Source: Bacteroidales bacterium | GTDB taxonomy: Bacteria > Bacteroidota > Bacteroidia > Bacteroidales > UBA932 | DNA: 36,587 bases | Assembly: GCA_016293535.1 (NCBI GenBank) | Contig: JAEDEB010000019.1 | Coordinates: forward strand, 1 to 36,587 | Reading direction: 5' to 3' | Part shown: one piece after another, positions 16,733-24,772 of the stretch | Numbering within the stretch: position 1 is the stretch's first letter | Layout of the letters: the number at the start of each line of letters is the position of its first letter | Notes under the pieces: model-generated | The model's database searches: none | The model's input: only the letters and a program-made list of their open reading frames with translations | What the model was told of the DNA's origin: nothing | Program-made: the position numbers and the translations under genes

Positions 16733-18607
16733 ATGGAAAACAAAGGTAAAATCGGAGTGACCACCGAAAATATCTTTCCGGTGATCAAACAGTTTCTCTA
16801 TTCGGACCACGAGATATTCCTGAGGGAACTCGTGGCAAATGCCGTCGATGCGGAGCAGAAGATGAAGGCTCTGGCGCTGAACGGGGATTTCAAGGCTGAA
16901 CTCGGCGAACTTGCAGTCCGCATCGAACTCGATGAGGCATCGAAGACTCTGAAAATCATAGACAACGGCATAGGCATGACTGAGGAGGAGGTTGACAGGT
17001 ATATCAACCAGATTGCCTTTTCAAGCGCAGGAGAGTTTCTCGAGAAGTACAAGGACCGCATAGGCAGCATCATCGGTCATTTCGGTCTCGGTTTCTACTC
17101 GGCCTTCATGGTAGCTGACAATGTCACCATTGACACCCTCTCTTGGAAGGACGGCGCGAAGGCTGTGAGGTGGAGCTGCGACGGAAGTCCCGAGTTTACG
17201 ATGGGCGATTCGGACAAGACCGACCGCGGAACAGTCATAACCTTGCACATCGACGACGATGACGCCGAGTTTGCGGTAAAGGGACGCATCCAGCAACTGC
17301 TTGACAAGTACTGCAAGTTTATGCCTGTGCCTGTCATCTTCGGCAAGGAGCAGGAATGGAAGGACGGAAAGTACGTGGACACCGACAAAGACAATCTCAT
17401 CAACAAGGTGGAACCACTCTGGGCGAGGAAGCCTGCGGACCTTAAGGACGAGGACTATGAGAAGTTCTACAAGGCCCTCTATCCGATGTCCGAGGAGCCT
17501 CTCTTCCACATCCACCTCAACGTGGACTATCCTTTCCACCTCACCGGAATACTCTATTTCCCGAAAATCAAGAACACCCTCGAGGTTCAGAAGAACAAGA
17601 TACAGCTCTATTGCAACCAGATGTTCGTCACGGACAGCGTGGACAACATAGTGCCGGACTTCCTGACCCTTCTTCACGGAGTCATAGACTCTCCGGACAT
17701 TCCTCTGAACGTGAGCCGAAGCTATCTCCAGAGCGACGCCAACGTCAAGAAGATATCCGGTTACATCACCAAGAAGGTGGCTGACCGTCTGGATGAAATC
17801 TTCAGGAATGAGAGGCCTGCCCTCGAGGAAAAGTGGGACAATCTCAAGCTTTTCATAGAGTATGGAATGCTCAGCGACGAGAAGTTCTGCGAGAAGGCAC
17901 TTTCCTTCTGCCTGCTGAAGAATACCGAAGGCAAGTACTTCAGCATAGACGAGTACAAGAGCTCCGTATCCGGCGGACAGACCGACAAGGACGGCAAACT
18001 GGTGCTCCTCTATACCACCGACAAGGAGGCTCAGTATCAGTTCGTCGAGAATGCCAGGAACAAGGGCTATGACGTGCTCGATCTGGACTGTCAGCTCGAT
18101 TCCCACTTTGTCAACCTGCTCGAGACGAAGATTGAGAACTGCAGGTGCGCCAGGGTGGACTCCGACTCGGTGGAGAACCTCATTCCCAAGGAGGACAAGG
18201 TAAGGCCGCAGCTCTCCGAGGATGAGCAGAAGGCTCTCGAGACCGCAGTGAAGGCAGTTCTTCCTGAAGGTAACGACTACACTGTGACAGCTGACAATCT
18301 CGGCCCTCAGGCGGCTCCGCTTCTCATCACCCAGGGCGAATTCATGCGCCGTTACCGCGAGATGAGCGCCCTTGGCGGCGGAATGAATTTCTACGGAAGT
18401 CTTCCTAAGATGTACAACATCACCGTCAATATGGAGCACCCTGTCATCGCTGCCATTATGGCTGACAAGGAGTCAGATGAGAGCAAGGGACTGCTCAAAC
18501 AGGTTGCCGACCTCGCCCTTCTTGCGAACGGAATGCTCAAGGGAAAGGAACTTTCCGAGTTCATTTCCCGTAGCGCCGAGGTTCTCTCTTCTACTTTGAA
18601 GAAATAA
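16733..18607 (+). CDS. htpG: molecular chaperone HtpG (Hsp90)
   Basis: This cytosolic ATP-dependent Hsp90 chaperone has 624 residues, the usual bacterial length. The N-terminal GHKL ATPase has FLRELVANAVDA (near residue 30), DNGIGM (near 79) and IGHFGLGFYSAFMVAD (near 117-132). In the middle domain, the catalytic-loop motif is DIPLNVSRSYLQ near 325-336, where the conserved Arg contacts ATP. The C-terminal dimerisation domain ends without an MEEVD tail, as expected in bacteria. The gene converges tightly on the DUF4886 gene, with four bases between stops. No heat-shock operator (CIRCE) was seen upstream. Confidence 0.97.
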   Translation: MENKGKIGVTTENIFPVIKQFLYSDHEIFLRELVANAVDAEQKMKALALNGDFKAELGELAVRIELDEASKTLKIIDNGIGMTEEEVDRYINQIAFSSAGEFLEKYKDRIGSIIGHFGLGFYSAFMVADNVTIDTLSWKDGAKAVRWSCDGSPEFTMGDSDKTDRGTVITLHIDDDDAEFAVKGRIQQLLDKYCKFMPVPVIFGKEQEWKDGKYVDTDKDNLINKVEPLWARKPADLKDEDYEKFYKALYPMSEEPLFHIHLNVDYPFHLTGILYFPKIKNTLEVQKNKIQLYCNQMFVTDSVDNIVPDFLTLLHGVIDSPDIPLNVSRSYLQSDANVKKISGYITKKVADRLDEIFRNERPALEEKWDNLKLFIEYGMLSDEKFCEKALSFCLLKNTEGKYFSIDEYKSSVSGGQTDKDGKLVLLYTTDKEAQYQFVENARNKGYDVLDLDCQLDSHFVNLLETKIENCRCARVDSDSVENLIPKEDKVRPQLSEDEQKALETAVKAVLPEGNDYTVTADNLGPQAAPLLITQGEFMRRYREMSALGGGMNFYGSLPKMYNITVNMEHPVIAAIMADKESDESKGLLKQVADLALLANGMLKGKELSEFISRSAEVLSSTLKK

Positions 18608-18611
18608 CAGT

Positions 18612-19523
18612 TCAGTTCATAGAGACCCTGAAAGGTCTGCGTATGGCCGAGTGAGCGGCGCGTTGAGCGATGCCGACTTCCTCGGCCGTCGCGTTTTCAG
18701 GCACATAGCTGTTTCCGACCACGGACATTCCCGTCACAGCCTCGAACCAGGTAGCCGATGCGATGTACCGTCCGATACGGTAGTCCAGGTGGAATCCGTC
18801 CCTGGTGAGGTCGTCGCCCAGCTTTGTCCTCCGCGCATTCTGGATTGCAGTTCCCGACGGGATGACGGCGCTGATGCCGTTGCGGCGCATCTGCGTCCTG
18901 ACCGTGTGCATTATGGACTTGTACATCCTTTTCTGGTCATTGCCATAGCGGGCAAAACCCCAGTGATCGGAGTTCTTTGCGTATGCCCAGGTCTGGTGGA
19001 ACATTATCACAGCGTCGGGGCATTGACTATGTATCCATTCCACCAGTTCCCCGAGTTTCGCATAGGTTTCCGGCATCCCGGAATCATGACTGGCCTGCTG
19101 TACCGTTATGATGTCCCAGTCCTCGTCGTGTATCATGCGGGCAAGTGTCGCGCCCTCGGTGACCGTCCTGCTCCCGTCCGTTCCTATCTTGCGATAGGAG
19201 TAGTCCGCGATGTCGTCGGCTATGTTCCCGACGTGACGCTCTATGCTGCACCCGCCTATGTACATGTTTCCGACTATGACATCCTTGCCGGCGGCCTCGC
19301 ATATCGCGTGGAATTCCTGCTCAAGAGCGTCCACAGAGAAGCTGTTGCCTATGGCGAAAATCTTCAGGACTCCGTCGTCCGCCTTGCCGGCTGCCGGCAG
19401 GGATCTGTCGTTCCTGCGTGTTTCCGCCTTGCCGGCTGCGTTTGCTCCGAAGGGGGCCAGGAGACTGAGCCCCGCTGAGATAATGATGGTGAGAAGAGAT
19501 CTGATACGCTGGTTCATGAACAT
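18612..19523 (-). CDS. DUF4886 SGNH-hydrolase-like protein, exported
   Basis: The protein has 303 residues. The signal peptide is at about residues 8-30 (cleavage near ANA-A), starting from ATG 19523 or the second Met at 19517. The domain opens with KIFAIGNSFSVDALEQEF near 54-71, where the GNSFS serine corresponds to the SGNH nucleophile. The GMPET...ITVQQASHDS block follows, and DGFHLD near the C-terminus supplies the Asp/His pair. DUF4886 proteins are common in Bacteroidales, often in glycan-utilisation clusters, and probably deacylate carbohydrates. No SusC/SusD or glycosidase gene accompanies it here, so its substrate is open. Confidence 0.88.
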   Translation of the reverse strand: MFMNQRIRSLLTIIISAGLSLLAPFGANAAGKAETRRNDRSLPAAGKADDGVLKIFAIGNSFSVDALEQEFHAICEAAGKDVIVGNMYIGGCSIERHVGNIADDIADYSYRKIGTDGSRTVTEGATLARMIHDEDWDIITVQQASHDSGMPETYAKLGELVEWIHSQCPDAVIMFHQTWAYAKNSDHWGFARYGNDQKRMYKSIMHTVRTQMRRNGISAVIPSGTAIQNARRTKLGDDLTRDGFHLDYRIGRYIASATWFEAVTGMSVVGNSYVPENATAEEVGIAQRAAHSAIRRPFRVSMN

Positions 19524-19572
19524 TTGAGAGTCAATTGGTACGGCTTGTATTCCGCCGCTTGCCGATTATTCT

Positions 19573-19580
19573 TATATTTG
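19573..19580 (+). promoter_or_regulatory. promoter of the EF-hand membrane protein gene
   Basis: TATATTTG is an exact -7 box. The transcription start would be near 19587, giving a leader of about 57 bases. No TTTG -33 box at the right distance is visible. Confidence 0.55.
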
Positions 19581-19585
19581 CGCGA

Positions 19586-19604
19586 CCGTGCGACATTTGC
19601 ACGG
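19586..19604 (+). other. 5'-terminal leader hairpin
   Basis: CCGTGC (19586-19591) and GCACGG (19599-19604) form a perfect stem with a 7-base loop. It sits at the predicted first bases of the mRNA. Such a 5' hairpin can protect a transcript from decay, or the palindrome can be a repressor site at the transcription start. Confidence 0.45.
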
Positions 19605-19643
19605 AAACTTTATAAACGCGGCATCAAAGGTAAACAATAATTT

Positions 19644-21896
19644 ATGGCAACAAAAGAGAAATACTCCTGGACCTATGTTCCTTTCGGAGGTATGACAAGG
19701 GTGAACATCACCTCTGGTGAGGATCTGAGACATCTTGGAGAACTTGACCAGAAACTGTGGACCGTGCTCAGCTGTCCTGTGGACGGACTCGAATTCGATG
19801 GCAGGACACTCTCAATGCTCGACAGCGACAAGGACGGAAAGATCCGTGTCAACGAGATTGTGTCCGCCGCTTCCTGGCTGACAAAGGTCATCAGGGATGC
19901 GGACCTGATACTTGAGGGCCGTTCCGACCTTCCTCTCGAGGCTTTCAATCTCGATGATGAAGAGGGCAAGGTGCTCCACGATTCCGCAAGGCAGATACTT
20001 GCAAATCTGGGCAAGAAGGATGCGCAGTCGATTTCGGTGAGCGATACTTCGGACAGTGTGGCAATCTTCGCCAGCACCCGTTTCAACGGAGACGGCATCA
20101 TAACTGCTGAAACTCCGGAGGATGCCTCGCTGAAGGCTCTCGTTTCAGAAATTGTCGCCACAGTGGGCTCGGTTCCTGACCGAAGCGGCGCCCCAGGTGT
20201 CGATGCCGACAGAATCGAGGCTTTCTATGCAGCCTGCTCGGCATATTCCGACTGGTGCGCTGCGGCGGAGAAGGCCAAGGATGCCATTTACCCGTACGGA
20301 ACCGACACTGAAGAGGCATATTCTGCATGCAAGGCTCTGGAGGATAAGATAGACGACTATTTCATCAGATGCCGTCTCGCTGATTTCTGGGGTGCGTCCC
20401 CTGAGGTCCTCGACGTTTCGGCAGACCGCATAGGTGCCATTGCTCCGAAGAACCTCACCGGCTGCATGGACGAGATTTCTTCCTATCCTCTTTCCCGTGT
20501 CAACGGAAGTGAAAGGCTTTCCTTCGAGGGCATCAATCCGGCCTGGAAGGCAGCCTTCGACAAATTCCGCAAACTCGTTCTCGATGTCGAGTTTCCGGGA
20601 GCAGACTCCATCAGCGAAAGCCAGTGGAAGGCAGTACTCGCCAAATTCAGCGACTTTGTGGCCTGGAAGGGCGCAAAAGCCGGAGCCGAGGTTGAGAGTC
20701 TCGGACTTGACAGACTCCGTGCAATACTCAGGGAAGACAGAAAGGCTGACCTTCTTGCCCTTGTTGCAGAAGACAGGAAACTCGAATCCGAGGCGGCGGC
20801 AATCGACAAGGTGGACAAACTTCTCCATTTCTACCGCGACTTCGCAGCGCTCCTCAGGAACTATGTCAACTTCTCGGATTTCTATTCCAGCTACAGGGGA
20901 GAAACCCGGGCAGTGTTCCAGTGCGGTCAGCTCTACATAGAGCAGCGCCGTCTCGATCTCTGCATCCGGGTGGCGGATATGGGCAAGCAGGGTGATATGG
21001 CGTCAAAGAGCGGTATGTTCATCATCTACTGCAACTGTACCAGCAAGGTCAAGGGCAAGTCCATGACAATAGCCGCCATTCTGACTGACGGCGATGTGGA
21101 CAATATCTTCGTGGGCCAGAACGCGGTGTTCTACGACCGTGACGGCCTGGACTGGGATGCCGTGGTGACCAAGATAGTGGACAATCCTGTAAGCATACGC
21201 CAGGCCTTCTGGTCTCCTTACCGCAAGCTTGGCAATACCATTTCCGACCGTATAGCCAAGTCTGCCGCAGAGAAGGACAAGAAGGTTTCCGAGGGTCTCA
21301 CGTCCAAGGCCAGCACCGTCACCATCCCGACAACGAAGGAGGAAAAGGATGCCGCAGCGGCGGCAGCTCCGAAGGCTCCGTTCGACATCGCCAAGTTCGC
21401 CGGCATATTCGCCGCCCTCGGCATGGCTCTGGGCATGATAGGCACAGCCATAATGAAGATAATCGATCCGTGGTACAATGTGCTCATTCTCTTCGTTGTT
21501 CTTGTGGTCTGCATCTCCGGTCCGTCGATGTTCCTGGCATGGCTCAAGCTCCGCAAACGCAACCTTGCCCCTGTACTCAACGCCAACGGATGGGCAATCA
21601 ACAGCAAGGTTCTCGTCAATGCCAAGTTCGGCGCAACCCTTACCCATCTGGCAAAGTATCCCAAGCTCAAGCTTCAGGACCCGTTCAGGGAGGAAATGTC
21701 CAAGGGGAAGAAGGCGCTCATAGGCATTGCTGCGGCAATCGCCGTACTTGCAGCGATATTCCTCACTCTTTTCTTCACCGACAGGCTCAGCCGTTTCGGC
21801 CTGCCTTTCCATAAGGGTGAGGCTGTGGTTGAGCAGGTGGTTGAGGCTCCTGCAGAAAGCGTATGCGAGGACGCCCCTGCTGATAGTCAGAACTGA
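19644..21896 (+). CDS. EF-hand membrane protein of unknown function
   Basis: The protein has 750 residues and no signal peptide. A canonical 12-residue EF-hand loop runs from D60 to E71 (DSDKDGKIRVNE), with all calcium-coordinating positions filled. A second, degenerate site (RFNGDGIITAE) is near 146-156. A long alpha-helical region with no recognised domain follows (about 190-460). Then comes a compact segment with FIIYCNCTSKVKGKSMTIAAIL near 457-478. Three hydrophobic helices lie near 583-603, 610-632 and 690-712, followed by an acidic C-terminal tail. The large part is predicted to be cytosolic and membrane-anchored near its C-terminus. I do not recognise a named family; calcium-responsive control of a membrane process is only a possibility. 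It is monocistronic or runs into ugd. Confidence 0.8.
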   Translation: MATKEKYSWTYVPFGGMTRVNITSGEDLRHLGELDQKLWTVLSCPVDGLEFDGRTLSMLDSDKDGKIRVNEIVSAASWLTKVIRDADLILEGRSDLPLEAFNLDDEEGKVLHDSARQILANLGKKDAQSISVSDTSDSVAIFASTRFNGDGIITAETPEDASLKALVSEIVATVGSVPDRSGAPGVDADRIEAFYAACSAYSDWCAAAEKAKDAIYPYGTDTEEAYSACKALEDKIDDYFIRCRLADFWGASPEVLDVSADRIGAIAPKNLTGCMDEISSYPLSRVNGSERLSFEGINPAWKAAFDKFRKLVLDVEFPGADSISESQWKAVLAKFSDFVAWKGAKAGAEVESLGLDRLRAILREDRKADLLALVAEDRKLESEAAAIDKVDKLLHFYRDFAALLRNYVNFSDFYSSYRGETRAVFQCGQLYIEQRRLDLCIRVADMGKQGDMASKSGMFIIYCNCTSKVKGKSMTIAAILTDGDVDNIFVGQNAVFYDRDGLDWDAVVTKIVDNPVSIRQAFWSPYRKLGNTISDRIAKSAAEKDKKVSEGLTSKASTVTIPTTKEEKDAAAAAAPKAPFDIAKFAGIFAALGMALGMIGTAIMKIIDPWYNVLILFVVLVVCISGPSMFLAWLKLRKRNLAPVLNANGWAINSKVLVNAKFGATLTHLAKYPKLKLQDPFREEMSKGKKALIGIAAAIAVLAAIFLTLFFTDRLSRFGLPFHKGEAVVEQVVEAPAESVCEDAPADSQN

Positions 21897-21909
21897 TTGT
21901 GATATTTAT

Positions 21910-21927
21910 GTTTCGCACTTGCGAAAC
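21910..21927. repeat. perfect 8-bp inverted repeat before ugd
   Basis: GTTTCGCA (21910-21917) and TGCGAAAC (21920-21927) are separated by two bases and followed by TTTTG. The palindrome occupies the short space between the EF-hand gene stop (21896) and the ugd start (21935). It can be read as a weak terminator with a short T-run or as an operator. Confidence 0.5.
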
Positions 21928-21934
21928 TTTTGTT

Positions 21935-23200
21935 ATGAAAGATTTCAAGGATATCAGAATCGCTGTCGCTGGTACCGGCTATGTCGGTCTCAGCATTGCG
22001 ACTCTTCTTTCCCGTCATCACAAGGTGACAGCCGTGGATATAGTCCCGGAGAAGGTGGATAAGATAAATGCAAGGATTTCACCAATCCAGGACGAGTACA
22101 TAGAAAGGTACTTCGCTGAGGAGGAGCTCGACCTTGCGGCAACTATGGACGGTCCATCCGCTTATGCCGACGCCGATTTCGTCGTCATCGCGGCTCCGAC
22201 CAACTATGATCCAGTCAAGAACTTCTTTGATACCCATTGCATAGAGGATGTCATCGATATGGTGCTTGCAAGCGGCTCGACCGCGACTATGGTCATCAAG
22301 TCAACCATCCCGGTGGGTTATTGCAAGTCCCTTTTTCAGCGCTATGGAAGCGACCTGAAGCTGCTTTTCTCACCCGAGTTCCTCCGGGAGAGCAAGGCCC
22401 TGTATGACAATCTGTATCCTTCCCGGATAATACTCGGATTTCCGTCAGAGGAATCATCCGATCCTGCATACCTTGAGGAAAGGGCCCGCACTTTTGCCGC
22501 CCTCCTCCGGGAAGGGGCTCTAAAGGAGGATATCCCGACCCTCTTCATGGGGCTTGAGGAGGCGGAGGCCGTGAAGCTCTTTGCCAATACCTATCTCGCG
22601 CTGAGGGTAAGCTACTTCAATGAACTCGATACCTATGCAGAGGTGAAGGGACTCGATACGCGCTCCATCATCGAGGGCGTCTGCCTTGACCCGCGCATTG
22701 GCACCCACTACAACAACCCTTCTTTCGGCTACGGCGGCTACTGCCTGCCGAAGGACACCAAGCAGCTGCTGGCAAATTATGAGTCCGTCCCCCAGAATAT
22801 GATGACGGCGATTGTGGAGTCCAATCGCACAAGGAAGGATTTCATTGCGGACCAGGTCCTCACAAAGGCCGGCTATTACAGCGGCAACAGCCAGTGGGAC
22901 AGCGGCCTTGAGAAGAACTGCGTGATAGGAGTCTACCGTCTGACTATGAAGTCCAATTCGGACAACTTCCGCCAGAGCGCAATCCAGGGCATAATGAAGC
23001 GCATCAAGGCGAAGGGTGCGAGGGTCATTGTCTATGAGCCGGTGCTCCGGTCGGGCACCACTTTCTTCGGCAGCGAGGTTGTCAATGACATGGAAAGATT
23101 CAAGGCGGAGTCAGATGCGATAATTGCAAACCGCTACGATTCCGTTCTCGACGACGTAAAGGAGAAGGTTTTCACAAGGGACATATTCAGAAGGGACTGA
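21935..23200 (+). CDS. ugd: UDP-glucose 6-dehydrogenase
   Basis: It oxidises UDP-glucose to UDP-glucuronate with NAD+, feeding capsule and exopolysaccharide synthesis in the cytosol. The start is placed at ATG 21935 (MKDFKDIRIAVAGTG), giving 421 residues. The open frame extends to 21899, but the extra 12 residues are translated from the palindrome at 21910-21927 and lack family resemblance. The Rossmann motif is VAGTGYVGLSIA, the sugar-binding FSPEFLRESKAL is near 148, and the catalytic Cys270 lies in GYGGYCLPKDTKQ. There is no polysaccharide cluster next to it, so it probably serves several pathways. Confidence 0.93.
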   Translation: MKDFKDIRIAVAGTGYVGLSIATLLSRHHKVTAVDIVPEKVDKINARISPIQDEYIERYFAEEELDLAATMDGPSAYADADFVVIAAPTNYDPVKNFFDTHCIEDVIDMVLASGSTATMVIKSTIPVGYCKSLFQRYGSDLKLLFSPEFLRESKALYDNLYPSRIILGFPSEESSDPAYLEERARTFAALLREGALKEDIPTLFMGLEEAEAVKLFANTYLALRVSYFNELDTYAEVKGLDTRSIIEGVCLDPRIGTHYNNPSFGYGGYCLPKDTKQLLANYESVPQNMMTAIVESNRTRKDFIADQVLTKAGYYSGNSQWDSGLEKNCVIGVYRLTMKSNSDNFRQSAIQGIMKRIKAKGARVIVYEPVLRSGTTFFGSEVVNDMERFKAESDAIIANRYDSVLDDVKEKVFTRDIFRRD

Positions 23201-23242
23201 AATTCGCGGACTGGTGTGTTCAGCATTATGGAAAATTTTGAT

Positions 23243-23250
23243 TACCTTTG
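23243..23250 (+). promoter_or_regulatory. promoter of guaBA
   Basis: TACCTTTG matches the -7 box. The start would be near 23257, 13 bases before ATG 23270. The promoter lies inside the longer open frame from 23216, which decides in favour of the downstream start codon. Confidence 0.52.
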
Positions 23251-23269
23251 CGAATCAAAATTCAGCCCC

Positions 23270-24766
23270 ATGTCATTTATCGAAGAAAGAGTTGCTTTGG
23301 ACGGTCTTACGTTCGATGACGTATTGCTTATACCGGCCTATTCGGAAGTCCTTCCGAGGGAGGTGAGTCTGCAGGGACGATTCTCCAGGAACATTCCGCT
23401 CAACATTCCTATCGTATCCGCCGCTATGGATACAGTTACCGAAGCCCCTATGGCCATCGCACTTGCAAGAGAAGGTGGAATAGGGGTTATTCATAAGAAT
23501 ATGTCCATTGCCGCACAGGCTGCCCAGGTCCGTCTGGTAAAGCGCGCGGAGAACGGCATGATCAACGATCCTGTCACCATCACCAAGGACGAGACCGTAG
23601 GTGATGCACTCAGGCTTATGGCAGAGAACCATATCGGGGGTATTCCTGTAGTTGCAGAGGACCGGACCCTCGTTGGAATCGTGACCAATCGCGACGTACG
23701 TTTCATCACTGACAGCAGCGTCAGAATCGAGGAAGTGATGACCTCTGAGAACCTTGTGACCCTCGACAGCACGGAAACCGACAGGGAGTATGTGATGCAG
23801 GTGCTCCAGCAGCACAAGATAGAGAAGGTCCCTGTGGTGGACTCGGAAGGAAAGCTGGTCGGACTGATTACTTACAAGGACATAATTAAGGAACAGATAC
23901 ATCCGAATGCCTGCAAGGACAGCAAGGGCCGTCTCCGCGTGGCTGCAGGCGTGGGAATCACTCCTGATGCCATGGACCGCGTGGCCGCTCTTGTTGCCGA
24001 AGGTGTGGACGCTGTAGCTCTCGACTCGGCTCACGGACACAGCAGGGGAGTGCTCGAACTCGCGAGGAAAATCAAGGCTGCGTATCCTGAACTCGATGTC
24101 GTTGTCGGCAACATTGCGACTGCAGAGGCTGCCCGCGACCTCGTAAGGGCCGGGGTGGACGGCATAAAGGTCGGAATAGGCCCAGGGTCAATATGCACAA
24201 CCCGCATAGTCGCAGGCGTCGGCGTTCCGCAGCTGACAGCCATCTACGAGACTTCGAAGGCGGCGCGCGAAGAGTGTGCAAAACTCGGCACCGACGTCGC
24301 AATCATCGCCGACGGAGGACTCCGCTATTCAGGTGACATCGTAAAGGCTCTAGCCGCAGGAGGTGACTGCGTGATGTGCGGTTCGATGTTCGCCGGCACA
24401 GAGGAAGCACCGGGCGAGACCATCATCTACAACGGAAGGAAGTTCAAGTCATATCGCGGCATGGGATCCATTGACGCTATGAACGCCGGTTCCAAGGACC
24501 GTTATTTCCAGAGCGGCGAGGTCGATACCAAGAAGCTTGTTCCCGAAGGAATCGTAGGCCGCGTTCCATACAAGGGTACCCTGTCAGAGACCGTATACCA
24601 GCTCCTCGGCGGACTCCGTTCGGGAATGGGATATTGCGGGGCGAAGGACATTCCTGCCCTTCAGAAGGCCAGATTCACCAGGGTGACGGCAAGCGGAATG
24701 GCAGAGAGCCATCCTCACGATGTCACCATCACGAAGGAAACCCCGAACTATTCAAGAAACGACTAG
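23270..24766 (+). CDS. guaB: IMP dehydrogenase
   Basis: It catalyses the NAD+-dependent oxidation of IMP to XMP, the committed step of GMP synthesis. The chosen start (MSFIEERVALDGLTFDDVLL) gives 498 residues and the usual family N-terminus; a frame-open extension to 23216 covers the promoter. A TIM barrel is interrupted by two CBS domains at about residues 95-215. The catalytic Cys309 is in GPGSICTTRIVAGVGVPQ. The flap has MGSIDAMNAGSKDRYFQ, and the C-terminus includes GLRSGMGYCGAKDI. guaA starts six bases after its stop, so the two steps to GMP are made from one mRNA. Confidence 0.97.
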   Translation: MSFIEERVALDGLTFDDVLLIPAYSEVLPREVSLQGRFSRNIPLNIPIVSAAMDTVTEAPMAIALAREGGIGVIHKNMSIAAQAAQVRLVKRAENGMINDPVTITKDETVGDALRLMAENHIGGIPVVAEDRTLVGIVTNRDVRFITDSSVRIEEVMTSENLVTLDSTETDREYVMQVLQQHKIEKVPVVDSEGKLVGLITYKDIIKEQIHPNACKDSKGRLRVAAGVGITPDAMDRVAALVAEGVDAVALDSAHGHSRGVLELARKIKAAYPELDVVVGNIATAEAARDLVRAGVDGIKVGIGPGSICTTRIVAGVGVPQLTAIYETSKAAREECAKLGTDVAIIADGGLRYSGDIVKALAAGGDCVMCGSMFAGTEEAPGETIIYNGRKFKSYRGMGSIDAMNAGSKDRYFQSGEVDTKKLVPEGIVGRVPYKGTLSETVYQLLGGLRSGMGYCGAKDIPALQKARFTRVTASGMAESHPHDVTITKETPNYSRND

Positions 24767-24772
24767 TCCAAT

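Noticed and set aside
17021..18439. 472-codon minus-strand open frame opposite htpG
   Set aside because: It is entirely antisense to a highly conserved chaperone gene and encodes a protein with no family resemblance.
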